A DNA stretch of 64,000 nt from Acanthopleura granulata (lineage: Eukaryota; Mollusca; Polyplacophora; Chitonida; Chitonidae). The first letter of the stretch is position 1. Each line of letters begins with the position of its first letter. Positions 46,186-59,600 of this stretch are shown here, piece by piece. The stretch spans positions 12,959,766 through 13,023,765 of the forward strand of contig JABBOT010000011.1 in the NCBI GenBank assembly GCA_016165875.1, given 5' to 3'. Position numbers and translations under genes: made by a program. The notes beneath the pieces were generated by a model. That model made no database searches, was not told the DNA's origin, and saw only the letters and a list, made by a program, of their open reading frames with translations.

Positions 46186-46590
46186 CAGGTCTGAGACCTG
46201 CCCTATATATGCTCTACCGCGCAGCTATGCGGTCTGTCTCTCAGATCAGCCCTCAGATCACAAACCAACCTAACATGGGCCTAAACTGCTATAAAACTAC
46301 TCCATGGAAACATATGGGATTACATACGACGTTAATTGGCCAGTCTAAATCAAATGCGAATTTGTAGCTTGATTCAGATATACCCCTACGACCATTGGTC
46401 GTTAGTGTTTTGACTGAGTCGTTTTGGATTTGGTTTCATTGGGCAGCTGAGACCGGGATAATTTAACAAGGCTAAGTAAAATGGAATTTGGTCAGCAAGG
46501 TTTTCAGGGAGTAGTTTTATTACAGTTTAAGGCTGACGTTGGGCTTGATTCTCGGGCGTAGATCAAGGGCCAGCCTGAAACTGAAAGTCT
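46186..46590. repeat. Foldback element, copy 1
   Basis: The left half ('AACATGGGCCTAAACTGCTATAAAACTACTCCATGGAAA') recurs inverted in the right half ('AGTAGTTTTATTACAGTTTAAGGC'), with outer ends 'TTTCAGG' in both. The left half also matches 50345-50530 in direct orientation, so this is a family rather than a chance palindrome. No open frame; MITE-like. Confidence 0.6.
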
Positions 46591-47506
46591 TACCGCATCG
46601 CCACACGTACCCAGCATAAGACGGGTCTCACACAAAGAGATTCAGCATCCGCGTCATTTACATGTATAATCCAAATTCTAGCGTTTGATTAATCCCAGAC
46701 TATAGGATACCGAGTAGGAGAGTGAGCTTGCAGGAAATGTAAGGGAACAAATCATCTTTAATCACAGTAGTGGCCTTCTTATTAACCAGATAGCTGTTTC
46801 GATTGCGCATGACCGGAATACCTTTGCTGGTGGATAAACAGTTCATTGTAGCTGTGTTAAAAGCGTTGTAGCGGTAAGTAGCCACACACGATTGAGTCGT
46901 GTCTTTTATGTGTCTGTTTGACATCAGACACTATACACGGCCTCTAGGATTGTTTGAAGTGGAAATCTCATTGAAGCACACAGAAAAAAAAATTAGAACA
47001 GAGCTCTATACTGGGCTGTCGCCGAAATCTGTAACGTTGAAAGAATGGCACGAACGACCATGTGCTTTTGTTTGTCTACCGTAGGACGCGTCGTGCTCAT
47101 GCGCAGTTATGTGCAACTCGAAACTGCTGGGTCTACCGATACAGAGCATTCCAAATTATTTTCTTGATTTTTTTATTTTTCATAATCAGTAAAATGCAAC
47201 TACAGATCGAAATTAAAGACTGAAGTACCTTTGCCACCCTCCACTCACGTTGATGCGAAGATTCAGAAAGGCATTGATCACGGGCAATTTGATCTTAGGC
47301 AATCGACATTCCCCTTTGGGAGCCTCTTCAGGGGTACTGAGACGCACGCGTGAATCTCTCTTCGGCTTCCGGTTTCTTGTTGAACGCTGGAAATCATCGT
47401 TTGCAAACTAAATGTTACAGTTACTGTCAGACAGGCGATAACCCGATGAATTCGTAAGTGCATAAACGACGGAGGTGTAGCCGTGAAGGGAGCTTTCTGT
47501 CCTGCA

Positions 47507-47647
47507 ATGAGTAAAAACCGTCGCAAAGTGACCGTGGAGGGAGAGAAGTCATCCGACGAGGAAGGCGGATCGAAGCGAAGTAAACCGAGTGTGTTCGAAA
47601 GGCTGGGACCCGGAGCCACTTCATCCAGAAAATCATTCGAAGGAGAG
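47507..47647 (+). CDS. ZC3H13: ZC3H13 exon 1 (start codon)
   Basis: 47 codons from ATG 47507 (G at -3). An in-frame GTG eight codons upstream is not a plausible start. Encodes MSKNRRKVTVEGEKSSDEEG and PSVFERLGPGATSS. Donor GAG|GTAAGA, phase 0. Confidence 0.92.
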
Positions 47648-50600
47648 GTAAGAAGTGTTAAATCTGTGCGTTTGCACAACGATAAAAAAAAGTAGTGGGG
47701 CGAGTATTTGTATGTTGTTGGAAGTAAAAGCTGAGGACTTGAGAAATTCAAAACCATTTGGTTGAAAATGCATGGCGTGTGATTCTGCGCACAGGCTTTA
47801 ACAACAACAACGTCAGAATCTAGTTGATCCACTGAATAGTTTAGCATAGTAAATAAGCAAAGTATCTCGTAAGAAATTTATTTTGATGTTCTCAATATTT
47901 TGACTTGAATTAAGTCATCTTCAGGAGAAATGTGTCATGTGGGTAGCCAAATAATAACATGGTCTTTCCTCTACGCTACAACGCCACGGGAAGGTCCCAT
48001 TGAACACTAATGACGCAAACAGGGCCACCTATCGTCCGGCTTTCACCCGATCAGTTCGGCTCTGATTCTGTGTTGCATTTTTCTCCTTAGGTTGGATACT
48101 TTGCATCTGCAACAACTTCTGACCCCAAACGCACACTGTTAAGTCATACTAAAACTTGAGCAAATTCTACAGAATGGTGTTGTTTTAGAGTCAGCTGAAT
48201 GGGTTATGACAGTATCAGCAAAGGATTACACATGTTGTGTATAATGACATGACAGTATAGTCCCCTTAGTATCCTTTAGCAGTTAATTGTTAGTAAAGTG
48301 CCATATCAGTGGTAAGAAAGAGGAGTGTTCAAGAAATTGAAAATTAAAATAAAGTAAGAATAGGTAACAGTTTGGTTATAACATAATAGTACATATGCAC
48401 GTGCAATTTATATGTGAATGTCTATATACAGAGGTAAACAGGTATAGAGGTCATCTAAAGTGGAGGATAGGCTTTCAAAAAGTCATATCTGGATGACAAT
48501 TATTCTGCAAGTTTTAATTTCAAACAGAAAAGGTTTATCTACACAGTTGTGGCTCCTTAGAGGCCATAACTCTGTGATCCAGTATAGGCCTATTCCACCT
48601 GATTGCTAATGCTTCTTTAAATAACATTTCATTCCAGTTGGGTGGGTTGTCAATAACCTGAGTGTTACATAACAATAGGGGATATACTGGTCTATATATG
48701 ATCACACCCACTTGTGTGTGTACTAATCACATACACTTGTTTCAAGTTCACAGTTTCCACAAGTTGGAGTCCCTACCTCTCGTTATCGTATTGATATTCT
48801 AACATTCACTGGTTGGCCGAAAACGTAGATGTCAGATGTTGAATGAAGGAGGAGGCAATTTAGCCGTAGCAGAATAACAAGTTATTCAGGGGCTTGTCTT
48901 GCTAGCACAGCTCTATTAATCAAGATCCTCTCACCAGCGCAGTAGCTGTGACGTCAAGTCCAGCTCAAGATGGTTTCCTTTTCGGGCACAAGTAGGAAAG
49001 CCTGCTAGCAACCTGCAGATGGTAGTGGGTTTCCGCCAGGATCTGCCCGTTTTCCTGCTGCCATATAATGCAGGACACTGTTGTATAAGTGAAATATACT
49101 TGTAAAACACTAATTAAATAAATGAAAACAAATAACAAGTTTGTTTATCCCACACTGTAAATAGAAGGTACCAGTTTAAAGTAAGCGCCAAAAATCATAT
49201 CAGTTGGCTCTGTTCAGTTATTGAGCTTGAGCTTCACACACTTCAAGTCGTCAGTTCTGTGTTCGCCCCTAGGCTTTGCCTTTTTCATATAAACCACACT
49301 GCTACCTATTTCTTAATTTATTTTAATTTTTAATTTCTTGGGCCCCTCCTCGTTCTTAATGTAGATTTGGCACTTTACTGACAATTAACTGCTATAGGCT
49401 ACTAAGGGGGCTACACTGTTATGTCATCAAACACCACGTGTAATCCTTCGTTGATACTGTCATAACCCATTCATCTGACTCTAAAACAACACCATAAATG
49501 TTTATTACCATGCTCCCCTATCCTTATCATATTTTCTACTGTGCTTTTCTGGGGCCTATTGTATGTTTGTATATATACCTATAACGTGCCCCACATGACG
49601 TATTTCACCTGAGGATGGCTTAATTAAAGTCGAAATATTGAGAACATCAAAATTATTTTCTTCGGAGTTACTTTGCTTATTTACAATGTTAGAAAGTCAA
49701 CAACAACGATAATTCGAGACCTCGGACATCCTGACGGCTTTACTCGTGCTGACTCACTTTGCTTGCACAGACCTGGCGGTGAAAACATCGTGAAAATGAC
49801 ACGGAAGTTAATACGGAACTCGTGTAGTTCAAACCTAGTTTTCGTTAACATTCGGAATTTACATATGCTGAACCCACTGTAATTTCTGGTTATGATTTAG
49901 CCGTAGTTCTCAGAATATTTTCCAGTGTTGTTCATTTTCCTATCCTTTCACCTCATCGTCTGCTTGCTGCATCCTCAAGCGAGTGAAGTGCCCGGATTTC
50001 CACAGTCGAGAATAGTTAATGGCAGTCCTTGTGCACCTTAGTGCAGTTAAACTTAAGGGGAAAAAGGATTTTATGCTTGTAAATTTTGGTCTGTTCATTC
50101 ACAAATTAACAATAAACCGTGGAGAAAGGGATCGATGATCAGTCAGACGTGACTGCTCGGAGGGTCGCTGAACTACTGTACATGCCATCCTGGCAGATGC
50201 TACTCGCTTGAAAGCTAGAAGTTCATTAAATTAAGCCCAGGGTCTCTACAAGAGTGAACTTCACTCCACGTGAAGCAGAAACACTAGGCTGATGTTGCTC
50301 AGAGGTTAAAATTTGCTTTAGTAATGATGTGGTCATCAGCAACGCTCAAATTTCCATGTCTGAGACCTGCCCTGTACATGTGCCATTGCCATGTGGCAAT
50401 GCAGTTTGACTGGCCTTCCACACCCAAGAAACGTGCCTAACATGAGTCTAAAACTGTAGAAAAATACTACTCTCCAGAAACCTTGGTGACTACATACCAT
50501 TCTATTTAGCCTATCTAAATTATTCCGGTCTGCGTTGCCCACATAATGCAAATCCAAAACAACCCCCTCTCAGTTCACCTCAAACACTCTTGGCATCTTG

Positions 50601-53600
50601 AACGTGTAACGACAATGAACTGTTTTCCAGCAGTTATCACTGGGAGATACCAGTCTCAAGATATAAATCTACCTTAGATGGGCTAAATAATATGTTATGC
50701 AGTTATATATGTTTCCAGGGAGGAGTGTTATAACAGTGTAGGCCCATGTTAAGTTTGTTTCGTGGGAGTACGTTTCAAATTATCCAAAAATGTATAATAC
50801 TATTTACAGTACCATTTTAGACCTATTTCTTGACCCGAACAACAATATAACAACAACAAAAAAATTTGATTATGAATGCTTGCTTGGGAAGCCAGTTTGA
50901 CTAAATTATCTCCCTTGTTTGCCCCACCAGTTTTGGGCAAGTAACACCAACAACATGACAAATGAGTAGAGCAATCATGGTTGCAACCTTCCTCAATCCA
51001 GTCCAAGGCAGAGACCTGAAAATACAGCACTTCTTCAGATAAGATATATTTTGGGTTGCTTTTGGATCTCATTTTGAAACCATTGTTTTAGTGCCTGTCT
51101 TTTGGTGACTTCTGTGCGGCGGACCTCTCTCAGATCTAGCCTTTATACCTGTTTGGTTAATTATTCCAGTCTTTAGGCCATCCACATTACTGGTATCAGA
51201 ATGCCAAATAGTGCCTGGAGACACATGAATAGAAAGCCCTTTCAGGCAGTTTCCCAAATTGTGATTGTGATTTTTGTTACAGAGGCAGGACGCGGGATCG
51301 TACCTGGAGAAATGCCGCAATTGGCTGAAAACAGGAAGCTGTCATTACGGACCAACATGTAGATATATTCACGGGCCGTTCACCAGTTCACGATCAAAGA
51401 GGTGAAATTTTTAACTCTTTTTTTTTTAATTTACGTGTGGTTTGTGCTTTTTGGTTTGCAGAATAGATGTAAAGGCAAGGGGTAACCCTAGAACAGCAGC
51501 GAGTCATGCTGTTTCTGTTCCTGTATCTACTTGCATGACTGTTTGTGTTCATTGCATTCTCCACAATATGAGTATTTTCATTTTGAAATTTCCTCTTCAG
51601 TGTTATCCTGATTCCCGTCCCCAGTGAATTTAGACGCTACAGTTGTGGAGCCCTAAAACCAGGATGGCTGAATATTGCTTGCTGTGCTTCGCATGCATGC
51701 TCGACTTTACAGATGTCACACGGTTGTACACATAGCAGCTTACTGAATGCCAGCAAAATCCAAATATCTAAGCAAGAGTTGATGCAAAGCCACTGCAGAC
51801 AATACAGTGTGATAGTCAGCGGTCAGCTGAGGTAGTTTTAATTCAACTTATCACCTGAAGAATTCTGATGTTGAAAGGATTTTGATACTCAGTGCCTGGT
51901 CGTGGAAGACTGAAATCTAAATAACCAGGCTATTGAAGGGCTGGCTAGGTGAAGGTATATTGCGATGGTACAGTGCTGGAGCTTTTTGAGATAGTTGCTG
52001 TGAGAGCAAGTGATTTTAATTAAAAAACTGGTTGCCCTCATAAGCACTCTTTCATCTTTGAGGAATGATATCAAACTCCCATACCTAGCACACTTCTAAA
52101 AATTCGAGGTGTGCTAATAACACACACATGAAATAACGAATAGTGTGGGGAGTGTGACACTAGGTATGCAAATCACACTCCTGGTCTTCTCCCAGGGTTT
52201 TGATAATCACACTTCTGCTTATGAAACAGGCATGCACAAGAGTTGACTCGCAAAAAAAATCAAGAAACTTCTGAAAACATAGTGCTAATTCAAATGTTAC
52301 AGTATTAACCACTGAGCCAAACGTGCATACATGTACATGTGACAGAACATGTCACACTGCAGCGGTTGTTAGGTGGTCACTGTAATTGCAGCTCATGAAC
52401 TGAGTGGACTTGATGACAGTATCATGGTGGCTTTCAGGCTCAGTCTGCATACAGTTTTTCATCGCAATCATAGTCAGAATTTTGACGGGAAATCCTAGTG
52501 ATGATTGCACAGTTAAATAAATCAAAAAATGATTTTGGAATGAGTGAGCAAAAAAAGTTTGCTGTCCTGCTGTTTGCAACCACCAGGGTCATTTTGCTTG
52601 CCATCCTGTATCTTGGCATGCCCATCACTGTGGTGGTATTTCGTTAAGCCTGCCTATCAACAATCATTGTCCCTTGGTGACAGTAAGCAGGTGAGAATGC
52701 TTATGTGGCAAGCACAATAGTATTACCAAGGAGCCTCTCACCAACATGGTCGCTCTGAGTTCAAGTCGAGCTCTGGCTGTTTTCTTCTCCAGTCGGAGTT
52801 GGAAAGGTCTAGCAACAACCTGGAGATAGCTTTCGGTTTCTCCTACCGTAATGCTAGTCACCGTCATATGAGTAAAATATTTCTCTGTATGGCCAATCAA
52901 ATTAATAATTAAATGCCGCTAATGTATATCGTCCTCCACCTTTATGGCGGGCATATCTGTATGTGACACGTGCGAAAGTTGATCGGTAACTTGCCAAACA
53001 TCAGCGGTTTACCTTCGGCACACTGGTTTTATCCAGCCATAAAACTGACTGCCATCACAGATATGAAAAATTCTTGGGTCTGATGTACAATTAATCAAAT
53101 GAATAAATAAATAAAGCCCTTCCACTTCAGCAGAGTTTTCTCTTGTGCCAAACTAGATTCTTAGGGAAAATTAAATCTTTCATATGATGCCACTGTTGGC
53201 CATGACAGGCTAATGAAAAAAATGACATGAAACAAACATGATTAGCATTATAACTGTAGGCATTAGTGACATTGTCATGGTGCATATTGCCAGATGTTCT
53301 ATCAACATAATTATTATCAGCACAAAATGCTGATTATAAATTATACTAGGTCATCTTTAAAAGTGTGTTCATTAGGCATGACCTGACTGACCATCCCCAA
53401 AATGGGCCCTTCTCCTGAAGTGTTTTTTAGATTTCAATGGAATTTTTTAAAACATTTCCTCTGTGTTAATTTCTCAGAAACATGTATCTTATTTATCAGC
53501 CAGAAAAGAGGGAGGCCTACCAGGAGGCATATATGCAAGCAATTCTTTTTAAGGATGGCCATTGTGTTAATATCAAAGTGAAATTAATATTATTATCCAT

Positions 53601-56600
53601 ATGCCAAAAGGCCCAATTATGCGTGTGATCATAGGGTTGGGTAATGCGCAACAGAAAATTCTTTTCAAGGATGTACGGAGTGTTTTGATCAAAATGCCAT
53701 ATTAATATTGTTATTATGCATATGAAATGCTGTTTGTGACATCTGGTCAAGTGATTAGTATGCCAGGGCATACAGTTACTCCAGGGCCTCTCACCAGTGC
53801 AATAGCTGTTAGTTCAAATCCAGCTCAGGCTGACTTCCTCTCCAGTTAGTCTTAAAACACCAATCAAATAAATAAATGGTCATAAATGTTTATGCTCATA
53901 TTTTTCTTAAACATGAAATGTGCCACTGAAAATCACTACATTTAAATTTTGGTAACGATTCCTAGATAAGGTTAACTGTATGGTTGGAAATAATGACGTG
54001 CAAGGAAAACCATAATGTTTCATCTGGAGCAGTCCAGGTAAGGGAGGCTTCAGACTGAAGACATTGATGCTAAAACTTGTGATTTTTCTTACCACTAACA
54101 TAACTCTTGAACCTTTTCAAACCCTATACCAACATTGTGACGTGTTGTAGGAGTATAGAGATAAATTTGACCTTTTCACAAAGAAGTAACACAAAATTTG
54201 TTCTGAAATAATCATTCTCCAAATTGCTCTGCCAGATTTTAGAAAACATCGCCAGTCATATTTAACATATTGGCCATTTAGCTACAGTGGCGCTTGTCAG
54301 CTGAAACCCTGACGATATTTTTAATTCTGATTTTGTATAAGTGAACATTTTTGAGTATTAGGTGAAACACCAATAAGTAAATATCGCTCATTTTAATTAT
54401 GTCCCTTCACAGGAAAGGGGGAGAGGGAGAGGAGGACAGCGGTGACGAGGGCAAACACAGAAAACACCGCACGGATAAGGACAAGCCGAAGGCAAGGAGC
54501 CAGTCTCTATCCCCAAAGGTAACTACATGGCTGAAGTGCTGGGAACCCATAAACCTATGCCCAGCAAAATCCACAAACTCCCTCATCGCTAGAGACAAAG
54601 GGACATTACTCTGCATTTCTGGCCTGTCTCTTTTACCATGAATAATTGTTTCACAAATTCCTTGATTTGGATCCCATTCAGGAAGATCACAGCCAAAATT
54701 TAACGGATTTATTCTTGAACGGAACCTTTTTTGTTAGAGTGTCCACCTTGAGGTTGGGATATCTGGGATCCATCCTGGGCTAGGTCATATCAAAGATTTT
54801 GATAATAATATTTGTTGCTGCCTCACTTGGCACTCAACACTGAGAGGGTAGAGCAAGGAAACAGGACGCGTTGGCCAGATGTCAGTATAATGTCACTGTG
54901 TGGGGTGTCATGTTTGGTGTCTTCAGCACAATGTTCCTTTGCTTGCTCCACTTTGATGACGCTGACTCACAAGGAGACACAGTATAATTATATACATTCT
55001 AAGGACACCACGTTGCCATATAACTGAAAAGTTGTTATGAGGTAAAACCCAAGCATACATTAAGTGCGGTCCCCACTGTTCTTGATGGCTTAATTGGTGA
55101 CAGTCTGTCAGATCACCTCCCTTGAATTAATATGATACAAATGTTAAAGCGTCACTCTGGTCAGAATATAAATTATAGAAATGATGTAATTATGTGGAGG
55201 AAATCGTACGGACAGATCTGATATGAAGACCACTTGTCGGCGACATGGTGTACATATCTGTACTTCACAGGTGTGGAAGTTTGTCAGTTACTTCCCAAAG
55301 TTCAATGATTTACTCCAGGCACTTCATAAATAAGACTAAAAGCCATTGTATCAGTGAAAAATTCTCAAGTATGGCATTGAGCAGCAATTGAAGAAATGAC
55401 CAATGATTATGAAACTTGGCTCAGTGAAAGTTCACAAAACTTCATATATATCCTGAATATATCACTGAAATGATATGGATATGCATGATGGCAGGCATTA
55501 TTAAGAAAGGTAACACCTATGTTTTGGTTTTTCTGCTTTTATTTTTTAGAGGATATCCAGAGGTCATGGCAGAAAGGAAAAAGACGCCAAGATGAAGTCT
55601 GCTGTTATTGTGAAAAAGAGCGTGGGAGGTGGTGGTGGAGACAGTGAAAGAGAAAGCGATTCTACACCCTGGGATGGTGAGCAAAGTTCTGTTTGGCCAG
55701 ATCGAGAATGAGACAACTGACCTGTTGATGGACTGTATTTTGCCTTAATAGAAAAGACCACGTTTATAGAAAGTGTGCATCATCTGAATGGCAATTTCGT
55801 GCTGATTCCAAATATGGTCTTTATTATTTTGGGGGATTTTTTTTTTTTTTTGTTACAGTTATTTAAACGGAGTTAAAGATTGAGGTGCTACGGTGGACTT
55901 CTTGGACCATATTGAAGCACAGTGATGTCACAGATTCTTTTTAGCGGCAAAACATCCTGTATTTGCTGTCTGTATTTAATGTGGAAACATAACAGTTACA
56001 GCATGTTGAGCAACAAGAAAGAATCTGTGACGTCACTTTGATTCAATATGATCCAAAATGTCCACTGTGGCACCTCAGCCTTCATTTTTGTTTTAATCAC
56101 TGTACAAGAAGGCCAAAAAATAATGGAGACCATATTTGGAATCAGCAATAAATTGCCTTACCGATGATGCATACTTTCTAAAAGAGTAGTCTTTTCTTTA
56201 AAAGGGAAAGACACCTCAAAAATGAAGATATGGTGAGCAAAAAGACCATAAAAAAACTATTTAAAATACTTACACTGATTTTTTTAGATTTTTTCCCACC
56301 AGTTTAGTGAAGGTATTTTCAGATGTTCTTTTTATTTACCACAATTCTATTCTTTCCATTTTCTGTCCCTTTTCATGGACAGCACATCACGGTTAAAAGA
56401 TAAAGTGTATTTCTGGTGTGTCTTTTTTTTTTCAGCTGAGGACGGCGCCTTTGATGACCTGGATTACAAGGATGAGCTTCAGTTGGAACAGAAACGTCAG
56501 GAGTTAGAGCGAGTGTTACGTCAGCTCCAGCCCTCGGAGGAAGAGCGTGAGAACATCACCATCGAGAAAAAGGTAAACATGTCGGAAACCATATCTCACT

Positions 56601-59600
56601 GGTTTATCATTTTAAGGCCATCATGTGCCTCTGAAAGTGTATTTTTAGAGGCCAGTCATTAGGTGAAGTGCATCATGGGAAATACAGTAATATTTTATTG
56701 AATTGGTCGCTAACAGTACATAGGTAGATTGGTGAGAGATCATTAAAAGAAGAAAACAAATATTACAAGAAGTATTACTTTAACTCAGAGTGATTATAAG
56801 TCAACTTTGATTCCAGATTTTTCTTTCCTTTTTTTTTTTAACAGGTTTTTTAAAAGATAGGATAGACTTACAGCCAGACTTAACCCTACTCAAAAATCAT
56901 TGGTCATCTGTCCTAAACTGTATACGTGTTAGATTTATCCCTGCTCAAAGCTAGTGGGAGGTCTGTCTGAAACCTACATGTAAAATACCAGGGGTAACAT
57001 TTTATCAACTCCAGGGAGTGCTGTGATGTTTGTTTTCTACCTATTCTGGTGTTTTAAACTTGCCCTATTGAGCATTTCTTTCTCTCTGTGTTGTAGCATC
57101 TTTCCAGCAGTAGTGGTTCCTCCAGCTCCAGCAGCGGCAGTAGCAGCAGTAGTTCCAGCAGTAGTTCAGATAGCCCTTCTCCGCCCAGGAAGAAAAGCCC
57201 ACGTCGTCCCAAAACACCACCACGTCATAGCAGGTCAGGGATCATGCTGCATGTTGCAGAGTTTTGTATTTTTAAACAGGTACATACGTCTTTTAACCGT
57301 TCGTGAGCAGGCAGTGGGTTAGCGGTTGAGACGATAGTCTTCCAGAAGGTAGAACATATCACATTTCAATTCAAGCCTGGGACAAAGAAATGCGGATTTC
57401 CTATCCCTTTCTGTGGGGCTTTGTGTTATCTTCCAGTGCCACTCCTGTCACGGTTTTCACCAATCATACATTCACTGAACGCCACAGGTTTTTCAACAAT
57501 TCGCTATGCGTATCTAAACATCACACAGGAAGATGTTACCTTAGTAACTTCCAAAAACTGGGTGGTTTACCCTGGGCACTTCTAGTTTCTTCCATCTGTA
57601 AAATTGACCTCTGTTGTCTAAGCTAGAAATTCTTGAGTATATTCCAAGAATTTGCCTTTTAGCTTGGTCAAGATGACTATGGTTCCACATACAAGTGCAT
57701 GGCCTTCAGATGGCTCTGTAATAACAGCCTATTCTCGTGCTTGCCAACAAATTTTTCACACTGTGGCAGAGGTTTTTCTAGCCACTTCCACAACAGTAGT
57801 CATGACGAGAAGTATTGGAAATCTGAGTTTTTGACAGGTTTTGTATTGAGTTTTCATGAAATGTATTTTTCATACATTGGTGACATAAAAGTATTGACTC
57901 TTCAGATTTGTTTGAATTGAGTTTCTGAAAAAAGAAATTGATTTGAAAAATTGCTGTATCAGCTGTGAAACTGACAAGAAATATGTCGTCTAACTTGACT
58001 TTCAATTGTTCTTTCAGATCTCCACCACGGCATTATGGGAAGTCTCCTCCCCATCCTGCACGAACCCCGCCCTCACAGCTGGAAAGAACTTCACCCTACA
58101 GGAACAAAGCTATCCCGGTCCAAGAGAAGTCAAGGTCTTCACCCAGTCGTGACCAGTCCCCCCTAGGCCTACGAGAGAGGCCATTGAAAAGGGATACAAC
58201 CCCACTGCCCGCCCAGGCCAGAGAGCGAAGCCCTCCCATAAGCCCCCCGCGCCCCCTGAGTCCACGGCACTCCGCTAGTTGGAGCCCAGAGAAAGGTGCT
58301 GGTCACGCCAGCAAGGGAGGTAAACCTGGGTATGTAAACAGCATTTGTTGCAACGTGCACTATAATTTTCTGATGTTTTTGCATGTTTGCCAGGTGCTTA
58401 TTCAAATGTTTCTTCGGGCATTATTCTGCTTAGACTGGTGAAATCCTACTTTTTTGTAAGACCCAGCAATTAACCAACCCAAACAAGGTCATTTTGTTTC
58501 CAAATTCAAATTTGAAAAGTGCATAAATTCATACAAGATTGCTCTAATTTGGAGTCAACACCACTCAACAGTCAGCATCAAGAGGTAATATATTTGTGTT
58601 GGTTTGGAGGTTATTGTATGGCTCAAAAATCTTAGTCGTTTTGAGGGGATATTTTGGTCGCTTAGTATTTTTCACACATCCGAAACCGTCATGGCAAAGA
58701 TGTAATGTAAAGAAGTGATAGAAGGAAAAAAAAAAGTGTAAATGTCACACCCTGACCTAAAAGCCTGGCTAAATGCAAGATATATCTTTAGTTTATTTGA
58801 TTTTTTTTCTCATCTAGCAGTTCTCTTTTGCCCAAACCAATGCGGTCGTTTTGAGATCAAGTACAGGTCAGGCTGGCTTCCTTTTGGGTTTTATGTGGAG
58901 CAACAACATTTCTTATGCAAAAATAAATTTTGATTTCTTTCTTTTGTGATCTAGTGGGAAAAAGAAGAGGGTGGAGAAGCAGAAAGAGAAGTCTAGATCT
59001 CGCCAGCCTCACATGGAAAGTCCCCCAGACTGGGAGCAAGAGGTCAAGGACAAAGACAGGGACAGGAGAACCAGGTAGGCTCGCCAGCCAGGCAGTTAGT
59101 TTTTTTTTTTTTTGGGGGGGGGGGGGGGTTCAAGCAGATGTTTTTTAAAGTTTTGATTTACTGGAGTCATGCTGAGAATCTTATTCCTGTTAAGTGTACA
59201 GCTCTACGAGTGAGGCAGCGGCATATTTGCCTTTCCCAACAGGTGATGCTGCGGTGAAGTGGGACTTCTACATCATGAGTCTTTTGTTGCGCCACGTCAA
59301 ACATGTTGCATGCTGCTGCTTTATATATGACGTGTGGCCTTCTTATTCCAATGTCACGCTTCCAGTGCTGCAGTGGAATGTATAGGGTCATGTAACTGAC
59401 GTAATATGTTCCACTTTGGACTTCTGCTGGTATCCCATCACAGATGTGCTGTGGTTGGCTGACATTCTCATTTGTTCATAGCTCACAGATATGATGTTGC
59501 CAGTGAATGTCACTTTTGTGTTGGTGGTGGACAAGGACCCATGTGCTATTATAACAGAACCAAGACTAAAAAATCTTAAGAGCTCTGCTTTACCAGAAGT

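Noticed and set aside
47278..47847. 189-codon minus-strand frame
   Set aside because: Antisense shadow of ZC3H13 exon 1 and its flanks; no independent similarity.
59205..59400. Possible SINE in ZC3H13 intron 8
   Set aside because: Some phrases recall SINE bodies, but no consistent match to the three families described.
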